64,000 bases of DNA from Streptomyces niveus. GTDB lineage: Bacteria > Actinomycetota > Actinomycetes > Streptomycetales > Streptomycetaceae. The notes under the pieces are model-generated. The model searched no databases and was not told the origin of the DNA. It saw only the letters and a program-made list of their open reading frames with translations. This document shows positions 56,501-64,000 of this stretch, one piece after another; position 1 is the first letter of the stretch, and each line of letters begins with the position of its first letter. The translations under genes were made by a program, and so were the position numbers. The stretch is from assembly GCF_002009175.1 (NCBI RefSeq), contig NZ_CP018047.1, forward strand, positions 7,741,001-7,805,000, given 5' to 3'.

Positions 56501-57796
56501 GTGCCGACGAAACCCGTGGTCCGAACCGCTGCCCTGCGCAAGCCCCCCGTGGCCGACGACGCGATGTGGCCACGGGTCACACGGGAGGTGGCCGACGACC
56601 TCGCCGCCGACGCGATCGCCCGCGACCGGGCCGGCAAGCCGCCGTACGACGAGGTGGCCCGGCTGCGTGAAGCTGGACTGCCCGCGCTCCTGACCCCACC
56701 CGCGCCCCTCGGCCGGGCCGGTACCGCTTCCGACGCGGGCGACGGGCACAGCGGCGCCGACTGGCGCACGGCCACCGCCGTGATCCGCGAGATCTCGGCG
56801 GCCGACGGCTCCATCGGTGAACTCATCGCCCGGCACTACGTGCTGTCGTGGAGCAGCCGCTTCTTCGGCGCGTCGGACGGTACGGCCGGGCACGAAGACC
56901 CCGCAGTCGCCGACGGTCTGCTCCTCGGGGGCGGCACCGATCTGCCGGACCCGGAGAGCGGCCCCGGGCTCACCCTCTCCCCGGCCGGCCCGGGTCATGT
57001 CCTCAACGGCCGCAGGACCGTCGCCGCGGGTGTCACCGTCGCCGACCGGCTGGTCGTCGGCGCGACCTCGACGCACACCGGCGAGCTGCTGATCGCGCTG
57101 GTGAACCCGGCCCACCCCGGCGTACTCGCCGGCACCGACAACGACCGCCTCGGCCAGCGGCTCACCGGTGCGGGCAGCGTCGACTTCGACAACGTGCCCG
57201 TGGAGGCGGGCCACATCCTCGGCGCGACGCCGCGCGACGAGCACGCGGTCCCCGCGTTCACCGCGCTCGCGCCGCTCGCCCTGCGCCTCGTCCTCAGCCA
57301 CGTCGCCCTGGGCATCGCCGAGGGCGCCCTCGGCGAGGCACGCGACGTCAGCCGGGCGGTGGCGCCCGCGACGCGCTCCGAGGCCGCGGGCGCGACCACC
57401 TACGCCGTACGGCCGAGTGGCGACCCGTATCTCCTGCTCGCGTACGGGGAGTTGGCGACCGCCGCGCACACCGCCGCCGCCGTCGTGGAACGCGCGACGG
57501 ACGCCCTGGAGCAGGGCCTGGTCACCGGGCGCGACCTCGGGATGGACGAACGCGCCGAGATCGCCGTCCTGGTCGCGGCGGCCGAGGCCGTCACCAGCAG
57601 ATCCGCCGTCGACATCACCACACGCATCCTCGAACTCACCGAAGCGGCGACGTCGTTCGACGGCGGCCCGGCACTCGACAGATTCTGGCGCAACGCCCGC
57701 GCGCTGACCGCGCAGAGCTCACCCACGCACCGCCTGCGCGACATCGGCGACCACTATCTGAACGGAACACACCCGCCCTTCACCGCCCGTTCCTAG
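56501..57796 (+). CDS. SfnB-like acyl-CoA dehydrogenase-fold oxidoreductase
   Basis: This protein is about 431 residues with an acyl-CoA dehydrogenase fold. An N-terminal helical domain (EVARLREAGLPALLTPP; REISAADGSIGELIARHYVLSW) is followed by a beta domain (TLSPAGPGHVLNGRRTVAAGVTVAD, seen as GHVLNGRRTVAAG). The C-terminal helices end in the closing TAQSSPTHRLRDIGDHYLNG. This pattern matches the SfnB/DszC branch, FMNH2-dependent enzymes for organosulfur compounds. GTG at 56501 lies 11 nt after GGAGG and is preferred; ATG at 56480 and GTG at 56465 are alternatives. It closes the sulfur-scavenging cluster. Confidence 0.82.
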   Translation: MPTKPVVRTAALRKPPVADDAMWPRVTREVADDLAADAIARDRAGKPPYDEVARLREAGLPALLTPPAPLGRAGTASDAGDGHSGADWRTATAVIREISAADGSIGELIARHYVLSWSSRFFGASDGTAGHEDPAVADGLLLGGGTDLPDPESGPGLTLSPAGPGHVLNGRRTVAAGVTVADRLVVGATSTHTGELLIALVNPAHPGVLAGTDNDRLGQRLTGAGSVDFDNVPVEAGHILGATPRDEHAVPAFTALAPLALRLVLSHVALGIAEGALGEARDVSRAVAPATRSEAAGATTYAVRPSGDPYLLLAYGELATAAHTAAAVVERATDALEQGLVTGRDLGMDERAEIAVLVAAAEAVTSRSAVDITTRILELTEAATSFDGGPALDRFWRNARALTAQSSPTHRLRDIGDHYLNGTHPPFTARS

Positions 57797-58033
57797 GCCC
57801 ACAGCGCGCGCCCGCCGACGGTCGCACACGCCAGGGCGAGCGGTCGACACGTACTCCCCGTCGAACAGCAGGCCGGTTCCGCGCTGCCCGCGCTCCGCGC
57901 CCACCGATGGGGCAATCCCGCCGGCGCGGGTCCGCATGGGGTCGGATGGCGGGCGTCATCGATAGACGCCCCCCGTCTCCGGCGTGGCGTCCCTGAACTC
58001 CGCAGCCGGAGCCGGGACACGTACGGGGGCCGA

Positions 58034-59014
58034 GTGGGGGCCTCACCCGTGGGAGCCCTGTTGAAGCTCAGACATGTCGCCGCCGCACTGGTCGGATCCG
58101 TGGCGATCGCCGTCGCGGCGGCGTCGCCCTCATCCTCGTCGTCCGCTTCCATTTCCGTTACGGCTCACTCCGCCCGCGCCTCGGGGGCCGCCCCCAACGC
58201 CGGCCTGGCGGACTTCTCCGCCGCGTTCGTCCGGTCGCAGGCCGCCCCCGAGATGTCCCCGCCCGGCGCCAACGACTGGGCCTGCGAGCCCAGTGCCGCG
58301 CACCCGAGGCCCGTCGTGCTGATCCACGGCACCTGGGCGAACGCGTACGCCAACTGGTCGGGGCTGTCGCCCGTCCTGAAGCGGGCCGGCCACTGCGTCT
58401 ACGCCCTCAACTTCGGCGCACCCGACGGCGACGTGTTCAAGGGAAGGGGCCACATCCCCGAGTCCGCCAAGGAGGTGGCCGCCTTCGTCGACAAGGTCCT
58501 GGCCGCCACCGGCGCCGAGAAGGTCGATCTGGTCGGACACTCGCAGGGCGGCGGCCTGCTGCCGCGCTGGTACCTGAAGTTCGAGGGCGGCGCGGCGAAG
58601 ACCCACCGGCTGGTGGGCATCGCCCCGAGCAACCACGGCACCACGGCGTCGGGCATGGCGTCCCTCGCCAGATCTCTGCGTGTGCTGGACACCGTGTCTC
58701 AGATGGCCGGCCTGGCGGCCGAGGACCAGACGATCGGCTCCGCCGTCAACGCCCGGCTGGACGCCGGCGGCGACACCGTGCCCGGCGTCCGCTACACGAC
58801 CGTCGTCACACGCACCGACGAGGTGGTCACCCCCTACCGCCAGCAGTACCTCGCGGCGGGCACCGACGCCCCGGTGGACAATCTGAACCTCCAGGACGCG
58901 TGCCCGCTGGACATGAGCGCGCACCTGGGCATCGCGTACAGCCCGGTCATGTACCGGCTGGTCCTCAACGCCCTCGACCCGGCGAACACCCGCCCCGCGA
59001 ACTGCCTCAGCTGA
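58034..59014 (+). CDS. Secreted lipase (alpha/beta hydrolase, class 2 lipase-like)
   Basis: This 326-residue exported esterase/lipase has a basic-hydrophobic signal (LKLRHVAAALVGSVAIAVAAA) followed by a Ser-rich stretch. The mature fold shows VVLIHGTWANAYANW with the oxyanion HG, the nucleophile elbow GHSQGGGLLPRW, and a late LQDACPLDMSAHLG with the catalytic His. It resembles Bacillus-LipA-like and Streptomyces class 2 lipases of about 30 kDa. The GTG at 58034 or 58049 can start it. The 237 bases before it (57797-58033) hold no gene. Confidence 0.85.
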   Translation: MGASPVGALLKLRHVAAALVGSVAIAVAAASPSSSSSASISVTAHSARASGAAPNAGLADFSAAFVRSQAAPEMSPPGANDWACEPSAAHPRPVVLIHGTWANAYANWSGLSPVLKRAGHCVYALNFGAPDGDVFKGRGHIPESAKEVAAFVDKVLAATGAEKVDLVGHSQGGGLLPRWYLKFEGGAAKTHRLVGIAPSNHGTTASGMASLARSLRVLDTVSQMAGLAAEDQTIGSAVNARLDAGGDTVPGVRYTTVVTRTDEVVTPYRQQYLAAGTDAPVDNLNLQDACPLDMSAHLGIAYSPVMYRLVLNALDPANTRPANCLS

Positions 59015-59077
59015 GCGCGGTCACCGGCCGGGGGGCGGCGCAAAACGGATGTACGGGCGGAGGTCACCGGCGGCACC

Positions 59078-60061
59078 ATGGGGCGCATGACCTCACCGAC
59101 GCGACCTCCGGCCCGGCCCCGTACCGATCCGTCCGGAAAATCCGCACCGGCCGCACCGGCCGCACCGGCCGCACCGTCCGCACCGTCCGTCTCCTCGGTC
59201 TCCGCCGCGCGCGGGAGTCTCGAAGGGCTCGCGCTCGGCGACGCCTTCGGCGAGCGCTGGTTCCCGCTCTTCCGCGACCGGTCGCGGGCGTACGCGGAGA
59301 TCAAGGCCCGTGTCACGCCGAGCGAGCCGCGATGGCACTGGACCGACGACACGGCGATGGCGCTGGCCGTCCAACGGGTCCTCGATCAGCAGGGATTCAT
59401 CGATCAGGACCGCCTCGCCGGCTGCTTCGCGCTCACCTTCGACGCCGACCCGGCGCGCGGCTACGGGCACGGCATGCACATCCTGCTGCCCCAACTCCTC
59501 GCGGAACCGGCGAGTTGGCGGACCCTCGCGCCCACCCTCTTCGAGGGCGGCAGCCTCGGCAACGGTGCCGCGATGCGCGTCGCGCCCCTCGGCGCGTGGT
59601 TCGCCGACGACCTCGAACGCGTCGTGGAACAGGCCACGTTGTCGGCCGAGGTGACCCACGCCCATCCGCAGGGCATCGCGGGCGCGGTGGCCGTCGCCGT
59701 CGCGGCGGCGCTCTCGGTCCGCGGTGAACTGTCGCTCGCGGCGGTCGCGGAGGCGACCCCGCCGGGGCCGGTACGCGACGGCCTCGCGCGGGCGGTCGAT
59801 GTCCCCTTCGACACCGAGCCGTGGAAGGCGTCGGACATCCTCGGCAACGGACAGCGCATCCGGGCCGACGACACCGTGCCGTTCGCCCTCTGGACCGCGG
59901 TCCGGCACCAGGACGACCTGGAGGCCGCGCTCTGGGCGACGGCCGAGGCGTTCGGCGACGTCGACACGACGTGTGCCATCACCGGCGGCGTCGTGGGCGC
60001 GCGTACGGGAGTGGACGGCGCCCCGCGCGAGTGGCTGGACCGGCGGGAGGCACTGGGCTGA
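59078..60061 (+). CDS. ADP-ribosylglycohydrolase-family protein
   Basis: This 327-residue protein is of the DraG/ARH fold. A low-complexity APA-repeat N-terminus (residues about 22-40) is followed by GSLEGLALGDAFGERW, the metal-binding HWTDDTAMAL, GSLGNGAAMRVAPLG, VTHAHPQGIAGAVAVA and the C-terminal metal site FGDVDTTCAITGGVVGA. All motif Asp residues for the two Mg ions are present, so activity is expected. It removes ADP-ribose from proteins or hydrolyses related ADP-ribosyl compounds. No ADP-ribosyltransferase or NAD-depleting toxin is next to it. It is 64 bp after the lipase gene. Confidence 0.87.
   Translation: MGRMTSPTRPPARPRTDPSGKSAPAAPAAPAAPSAPSVSSVSAARGSLEGLALGDAFGERWFPLFRDRSRAYAEIKARVTPSEPRWHWTDDTAMALAVQRVLDQQGFIDQDRLAGCFALTFDADPARGYGHGMHILLPQLLAEPASWRTLAPTLFEGGSLGNGAAMRVAPLGAWFADDLERVVEQATLSAEVTHAHPQGIAGAVAVAVAAALSVRGELSLAAVAEATPPGPVRDGLARAVDVPFDTEPWKASDILGNGQRIRADDTVPFALWTAVRHQDDLEAALWATAEAFGDVDTTCAITGGVVGARTGVDGAPREWLDRREALG
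59142..59186 (+). repeat. Five tandem 9-bp repeats in the ADP-ribosylglycohydrolase gene
   Basis: Three CCGCACCGG and two CCGCACCGT units in tandem encode an Ala-Pro-Ala N-terminal linker. It is outside the catalytic domain and likely length-variable. Confidence 0.75.
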
Positions 60062-60158
60062 GCTGCGGCGGCCCTGGAAAAGCCCCGCGGCGCCCCGTTG
60101 GAGAGGCCCCGAACATCAAAATCGTTCAAGCGTTCGAATGTGTGGTTATGCTGGACGC

Positions 60159-60800
60159 ATGGCAGCACACGCGCAGGGGTCCCTCTTCGACCAGACCGAC
60201 GAGATCCGGCTCGGTCCGCTCACCGGCGTCCGGCGGACCGTGCTCGGTGACGGGGCGTGGATCGATCTGCTCCCCGGCTGGCTCGGCGGAGCCGACGCGC
60301 TGCACGAGGAACTGGCCTCCGGCGTGCCGTGGCGGGCCGAACGTCGGCGGATGTACGAACGGGAGGTGGCGGTCCCGAGACTGCTCGCCTACTACGGAGA
60401 GCGCGACGGCACGCCGGACACCCTCCCGCACCCGGTCCTGGACGAAGCGCGCGACGCGCTGAGCGCGCACTACACCGAGGAGCTGGGCGAACCCTTCGTG
60501 ACCGCCGGACTCTGCTACTACCGGGACGGCCGTGACGGGGTCGCCTGGCACGGCGACCGGACGGGCCGGGGTTCGAGCGAGGACACCATGGTGGCGATCC
60601 TGTCGGTCGGCGCCCCACGGGATCTGGTGCTACGACCGCGCCACCGGCACGGTTCCGTCGTCCGCAGGCCGTTCGGGCACGGCGACCTCATCGTGATGGG
60701 CGGCTCCTGCCAGCGCACCTGGGAGCACGCCGTCCCCAAGACGGCGCGGGCGGTCGGCGCGCGCATCAGCGTCCAGTTCCGCCCGCGCGGCGTGCGCTGA
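60159..60800 (+). CDS. AlkB-family 2-oxoglutarate/Fe(II)-dependent dioxygenase
   Basis: This 213-residue protein opens with AHAQGSLFDQTDEIRLG, typical of actinobacterial AlkB homologues. The iron ligands are H131 and D133 in AWHGDRTG and H190 in TWEHAVPK, and the 2-oxoglutarate arginine is in ARISVQFRP. A nucleotide-recognition lid lies in the first 90 residues. It repairs alkylated bases in DNA or RNA by oxidative demethylation. A -10-like TATGCT sits 7 nt upstream of the ATG at 60159, so the message may be leaderless. Overlapping CGTTC repeats (60122-60136) lie in the -35 region. Confidence 0.88.
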   Translation: MAAHAQGSLFDQTDEIRLGPLTGVRRTVLGDGAWIDLLPGWLGGADALHEELASGVPWRAERRRMYEREVAVPRLLAYYGERDGTPDTLPHPVLDEARDALSAHYTEELGEPFVTAGLCYYRDGRDGVAWHGDRTGRGSSEDTMVAILSVGAPRDLVLRPRHRHGSVVRRPFGHGDLIVMGGSCQRTWEHAVPKTARAVGARISVQFRPRGVR

Positions 60801-60871
60801 GCGACCCGTAACACCCGGCGGACCAAGCCTCGGATCCCCGTCCGGCCTTGACGCGCCCCGGCCCGGCGATG

Positions 60872-60885
60872 TGCAATATATTGCA
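60872..60885. promoter_or_regulatory. GntR-type operator overlapping its own start codon
   Basis: TGCAATATATTGCA is a perfect 14-bp palindrome ending at the A of the GntR gene ATG (60885). A -35 TTGACG (60848-60853) with TGCAAT as -10 (18-bp spacer) places the transcript start on the ATG. The operator thus covers the -10, +1 and start codon. Confidence 0.8.
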
Positions 60886-61562
60886 TGCCGGTACCCCAGA
60901 GCCGAGGGCTCGTCTCCAGATCACTCCTGCGGGAGAACGCCTACCAGGCACTCAGGGACGCCATCGTCGACGGCACGCTCACGCCGGGGGAGCGGCTCAA
61001 CGACAGCGATCTCGTGGAGTGGCTAGGCATCAGCCGCACCCCCATCCGGGAGGCGCTGGCCCGTCTGGAGCAGACCGGTCTCGTACGGACCAAGCCCGGC
61101 CGCTACACGATCGTCAGCCCGCTCGACCTCAGGGCGGCCCGGGGCGCGCAGTCCGTCACCGCCGCCATGCACGAACTGGCCGTACGGGAAGCCCTCCCCA
61201 ACCTCTCCCGGGCCGAACTCGACGCCATGCGCGCGGCCAACACCCGCTTCGCCGACGCCCTGGCCAGGAACGACGTGGACGCGGCGCTGGCCGCCGACGA
61301 CGCGTTCCACGGCGTCGCCGTCACCGCCGCCGCGAACCAGGCGCTGCGCGCCGTGCTCGAACAGTTCACACCGGTGCTGCGCCGGGTGGAGCGGCTGCGC
61401 TTCTCCTCGCTGAGCGGCCGGGGCTCGGTCGCCCAGCACGACCGGATCATCGAGCTGTGCGCCGCCGGTGACGTGGAGGGAGCCGCGACCGCCACGCGCG
61501 CCAACTGGCAGACCCTCGCCCCGCTTCTCGACGCGCTGGCCGCCGACGACAGCGACGACTGA
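60885..61562 (+). CDS. GntR/FadR-family (FCD) regulator of acdS
   Basis: This 225-residue regulator has a winged helix at about 14-75 ([39 protein letters not shown]). An FCD all-helical ligand domain follows, with metal-site residues in DDAFHGVAV and late [13 protein letters not shown]. The ATG at 60885 is leaderless by prediction. It is directly followed, after 23 bp, by the ACC deaminase gene, so it is cotranscribed and likely controls that operon through the overlapping palindrome. The effector may be ACC or a related amino or keto acid, which is inference. Confidence 0.87.
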   Translation: MPVPQSRGLVSRSLLRENAYQALRDAIVDGTLTPGERLNDSDLVEWLGISRTPIREALARLEQTGLVRTKPGRYTIVSPLDLRAARGAQSVTAAMHELAVREALPNLSRAELDAMRAANTRFADALARNDVDAALAADDAFHGVAVTAAANQALRAVLEQFTPVLRRVERLRFSSLSGRGSVAQHDRIIELCAAGDVEGAATATRANWQTLAPLLDALAADDSDD

Positions 61563-61585
61563 CCCCGAGCCCCAAGGAGCCCGAG

Positions 61586-62593
61586 ATGTCCCTCGACAGT
61601 TTCCCGCGCCATTCCCTCCTCTTCGGCCCCAGCCCCGTCCATCCGCTGGACCGTCTCTCCGCCCATCTCGGCGGCGCCCGTATCTGGGCCAAGCGCGAGG
61701 ACTGCAACAGCGGTCTCGCGTACGGCGGGAACAAGACCCGCAAGCTGGAGTATCTGGTCCCCGACGCCCTCGCGCGGGGAGCCGACACCCTTGTCACCAT
61801 CGGCGGCATCCAGTCCAACCACACACGACAGGTCGCGGCCGTCGCCGCCCGGCTCGGGCTGAAGGCGGTCCTGGTCCAGGAGAGCTGGGTCGACTGGCCG
61901 GACGCGGTCAACGACAAGGTCGGCAACATCCTGCTGTCCCGCGTCATGGGCGCCGAAATACGCCTGGTCGAGGCCGGGTTCGGCATCGGCGCGAAGGACA
62001 GCTGGCACCAGGCCCTGGCGGATGTCGAGGCCCGGGGCGGCACCCCGTACGCGATACCGGCCGGCGCCTCGGACCATCCGCTCGGTGGACTCGGCTTCGC
62101 CAACTGGGCCCGAGAGGTGGCGCGTCAGGAGCAGGAGCTGGGCGTCTTCTTCGACACGATCGTGGTGTGCAGCGTCACCGGCAGCACGCACGCGGGCATG
62201 ATCGCGGGCTTCGCCGGACAGGACCGCCCCCGCAGGGTCCTGGGTATCGACGCCTCCGCCAAGATCGGTGAGACGCGCGCACAGGTCGGGAAGATCGCCC
62301 GCGCCACCGCCGAACTCATCGGGCTGGGACGGGACTTGAGCGAGGACGAGATCACGGTCCTGGAGGGGTGGGCCGGGGATCTGTACGGCGTCCCGGTGGA
62401 GTCCACGCTCGACGCCATCCGGCTCACGGGCCGGCTGGAGGGCATGATCATCGACCCGGTCTACGAAGGGAAGTCGATGGCCGGGCTGATCGATCTCGTA
62501 CGCGGCGGGGACATCCCCGCGACCTCGAACGTGCTGTACGCGCACCTCGGCGGCCAGCCCGCACTCAACGCCTACAGCGGTGTCTTCCGCTGA
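61586..62593 (+). CDS. acdS: AcdS, 1-aminocyclopropane-1-carboxylate deaminase
   Basis: This 335-residue PLP enzyme aligns closely with pseudomonad ACC deaminase (338 residues). The PLP lysine is in [11 protein letters not shown], the substrate Ser is in [13 protein letters not shown], and VYEGKSM and YAHLGG carry the Glu and Leu that separate true ACC deaminases from D-cysteine desulfhydrases. It converts ACC, the plant ethylene precursor, to 2-oxobutyrate and ammonia. In soil bacteria this lowers plant ethylene and provides nitrogen. It is second in the operon with a GntR regulator, with AAGGAGC before its ATG. A rhizosphere lifestyle is the usual inference. Confidence 0.95.
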   Translation: MSLDSFPRHSLLFGPSPVHPLDRLSAHLGGARIWAKREDCNSGLAYGGNKTRKLEYLVPDALARGADTLVTIGGIQSNHTRQVAAVAARLGLKAVLVQESWVDWPDAVNDKVGNILLSRVMGAEIRLVEAGFGIGAKDSWHQALADVEARGGTPYAIPAGASDHPLGGLGFANWAREVARQEQELGVFFDTIVVCSVTGSTHAGMIAGFAGQDRPRRVLGIDASAKIGETRAQVGKIARATAELIGLGRDLSEDEITVLEGWAGDLYGVPVESTLDAIRLTGRLEGMIIDPVYEGKSMAGLIDLVRGGDIPATSNVLYAHLGGQPALNAYSGVFR

Positions 62594-62844
62594 GCGCCGC
62601 GCGTGCGCAGGTCAGCTGAACGGTGGATGTACCGGGCGTGAACTCCCGTTGCCACAGGCGCAGTTCGGTCCTCTCGCGCCATACGCGCACGGGGCCCGGG
62701 AGTGCTCGGCGGCCATCACTGGACGTCGCGAAGTGATCGGCAATGGTCACACTCGGCTCATCTATGGCCAAGGGATATTCAAGGAGCAGCCAAGACTTCG
62801 CATGTATGAAAGTTCTTTAATGTTACGAGAGTTAACGTCCGTGC

Positions 62845-63594
62845 GTGAAAATGACCACGCATGCTCAGATGCCGGTGGCGACCAGCCGCCGCGCACTGCT
62901 CCGCGCCTCCGTCGCCACCGCGGCGGTCGCCACAGCGGCCGGAAGCGGACTCATCGCCGGCGCCACGCCGGCGGGTGCCGCCACCCGGAAGCCCACGACA
63001 CGTCCCAGGCCCAGCACCCCCGCCGCCGCGCTGGCCGAACTCTCCGCCGGTAACCGCCGGTGGCGCACCCTCAACCAGCAGCACCCGCACGAGTCCCAGA
63101 GCGTGCGGCAGTCGCTCGTATCCGGTCAGACGCCCTTCGCCGTGATACTCGGCTGCATCGACTCCCGCGTTCCGCCGGAGCTGGTCTTCGACCAGGGGCT
63201 CGGCGACCTCATGACCGTCCGCTCCGCCGGTGAGGTCCTGGACGACGCCGTGCTCGGCAGCACCACCTACGGTGTCCTGGAACTCGGCGTCCCGCTGATC
63301 GTGGTCCTCGGACACCAGTCGTGCGGCGCCGTGGCTGCCGCTGTCCACGCGGACGAGACGGGCGCGCACCTGCCCGCCTCCCTCCAGTACATAGCCGACC
63401 AGATCAAGCCCGCGATCGACCACTCGCAGCAGGGTGACGCGCGGGTCGACGCCACGGTCAGCGCCCAGGTCAACCTGGTCCGTTCGCGTCTGGCGGCCGA
63501 GCCCGACCTCGCCGCCAAGGTGGCCGCGGGTGAGCTGCAGATCGTCGGCGCGCGCTACGAACTGAACACCCAGCTGGTCCACCGCATCAGCTGA
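62845..63594 (+). CDS. Tat-exported beta-class carbonic anhydrase
   Basis: This 249-residue protein carries a twin-arginine signal (SRRALLRASVATAAVATAAG). The mature beta-carbonic anhydrase has the zinc ligands and dyad in LGCIDSRVPPE (Cys, Asp-Arg) and VLGHQSCGAV (His, Cys). It interconverts CO2 and bicarbonate outside the membrane or in the cell wall, while most bacterial beta enzymes are cytoplasmic. GTG at 62845 or ATG at 62851 could start it; no ribosome site is visible and an AT-rich region sits upstream (62808-62840), so a leaderless message is possible. The 251-base gap before it holds no gene. Confidence 0.87.
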   Translation: MKMTTHAQMPVATSRRALLRASVATAAVATAAGSGLIAGATPAGAATRKPTTRPRPSTPAAALAELSAGNRRWRTLNQQHPHESQSVRQSLVSGQTPFAVILGCIDSRVPPELVFDQGLGDLMTVRSAGEVLDDAVLGSTTYGVLELGVPLIVVLGHQSCGAVAAAVHADETGAHLPASLQYIADQIKPAIDHSQQGDARVDATVSAQVNLVRSRLAAEPDLAAKVAAGELQIVGARYELNTQLVHRIS

Positions 63595-63616
63595 CCCGGC
63601 CGGAACCCAACGGTTC

Positions 63617-63964
63617 TCACGGGGCATCCAGGGATCGCGGACGAGTACCACTCGTCCGCGATCCTTTGCGTTCACGGCCCCCGGCGCGGGCCGCGGCACC
63701 GGCCGACGCCGCGTGCAGGGACCGCAGGGCGAGCAGCAGAACGCCGATGTCGTCGAGGTAGACGGGGTCGGGCAGCAGGTCCACGGGGCTCACCGCATAG
63801 ATGAGGGCGCCCCAGTACGCGGCGCGGTTGCTCAACGGCACCCCGGCCTCGCGCAGCAGCGCACGGGTCCGGAAGACCTTGACGAACAGAACGATCGTCG
63901 TGGCGAGCATCGCGACCACCGCGACGGCGGCGACGACCAGGGCGACCGTGAGGTTGACGTCCAT
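63617..63964 (-). CDS. YkvA/DUF1232-like small membrane protein
   Basis: This 115-residue protein has one N-terminal membrane span (VALVVAAVAVVAMLATTIVLFVKV). The DUF1232 core follows, AYWGALIYAVSPVDLLPDPVYLDDIGVLLLAL, seen in parts as YAVSPVDLLPD and YLDDIGVLLLAL. A basic C-terminal tail ends it. The function of DUF1232 is unknown. ATG at 63964 is 11 nt after GGAGG; an ATG at 63973 is only 2 nt from it, so the former is preferred. Its last codons form half of the strong hairpin that terminates the convergent carbonic anhydrase gene. Confidence 0.8.
   Translation of the reverse strand: MDVNLTVALVVAAVAVVAMLATTIVLFVKVFRTRALLREAGVPLSNRAAYWGALIYAVSPVDLLPDPVYLDDIGVLLLALRSLHAASAGAAARAGGRERKGSRTSGTRPRSLDAP
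63632..63664 (+). terminator. Terminator hairpin inside the end of a convergent gene
   Basis: A perfect 15-bp stem (63632-63646 with 63650-63664) with a 3-nt ACC loop is followed by TTTGCG. It ends the carbonic anhydrase transcript, but lies within codons of the DUF1232 gene on the other strand, encoding its basic tail. Confidence 0.88.
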
Positions 63965-64000
63965 CGTTTCCATGGCCTCCTGCGGCGCGGGCCTTGCCTG

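Overview
The window is very GC-rich with strong codon bias. It carries Streptomyces hallmarks: GTG/TTG starts, many 1-4 nt gene overlaps, leaderless starts, Tat and lipoprotein exporters, SpoIIE-type phosphatases, a SigB-family sigma factor and a tap-tpg linear-replicon pair. It is almost certainly a Streptomyces chromosome, and tap-tpg suggests a chromosome arm. No rRNA, tRNA, CRISPR array, insertion sequence or prophage was seen.

Layout. 0-0.4 kb: end of a zinc/quinone-type dehydrogenase. 0.76-7.3 kb: cellobiose locus cebR / cebE-cebF-cebG-bglC with a perfect 14-bp CebR operator behind a promoter. 7.3-10.9 kb: tap, tpg and a HAD hydrolase as one overlapping operon. 10.9-14.3 kb: small regulators and enzymes (methyltransferase, XRE-cupin, SGNH hydrolase, PadR, TetR). 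14.4-16.4 kb: secreted GH30 glycosidase with a ricin-type domain, with a 20-bp palindrome between it and the TetR gene. 16.5-18.2 kb: two-domain SUKH-like protein and a ribbon-helix-helix/PemK-like toxin-antitoxin pair. 18.2-24.4 kb: MocR regulator, epoxide hydrolase, haem-oxygenase-fold enzyme, and an XRE regulator followed by a methyltransferase. 24.5-32.8 kb: PhoD phosphatase and a bxlR / bxlE-F-G-A-like xylo-oligosaccharide locus. 32.9-38.4 kb: type II NADH dehydrogenase, a Pro/Asp-rich protein and a GH78 rhamnosidase with its own promoter and 18-bp operator. 38.8-45.3 kb: signalling block (response regulator-PP2C, CHASE3 kinase, response regulator, MarR, GAF-PP2C, SigB-family sigma). 45.4-48.8 kb: TerC-like DUF475 protein, degenerate PAP2 protein, SDR. 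49.0-52.0 kb: secreted alpha-amylase with two starch-binding modules and a MalR-like operator. 52.1-57.8 kb: ROK regulator and a sulfur-scavenging cluster (flavin reductase, LLM monooxygenase, Rrf2 regulator, SfnB-like oxidoreductase), both fronted by short cysteine-containing, apparently leaderless leader ORFs. 58-64 kb: lipase, ADP-ribosylglycohydrolase-family protein, AlkB, GntR-acdS (ACC deaminase), Tat-exported beta-carbonic anhydrase and a YkvA-like membrane protein.

Together the content describes a soil/rhizosphere lifestyle: separate, individually repressed modules for cellobiose, xylo-oligosaccharide, rhamnoside, starch and beta-glucan use, plus ACC deaminase and organosulfur scavenging. 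The points most worth following are the two Cys leader ORFs, the tap-tpg-HAD operon with polymerase-like motifs in Tap, and the GntR operator overlapping its own leaderless start before acdS.
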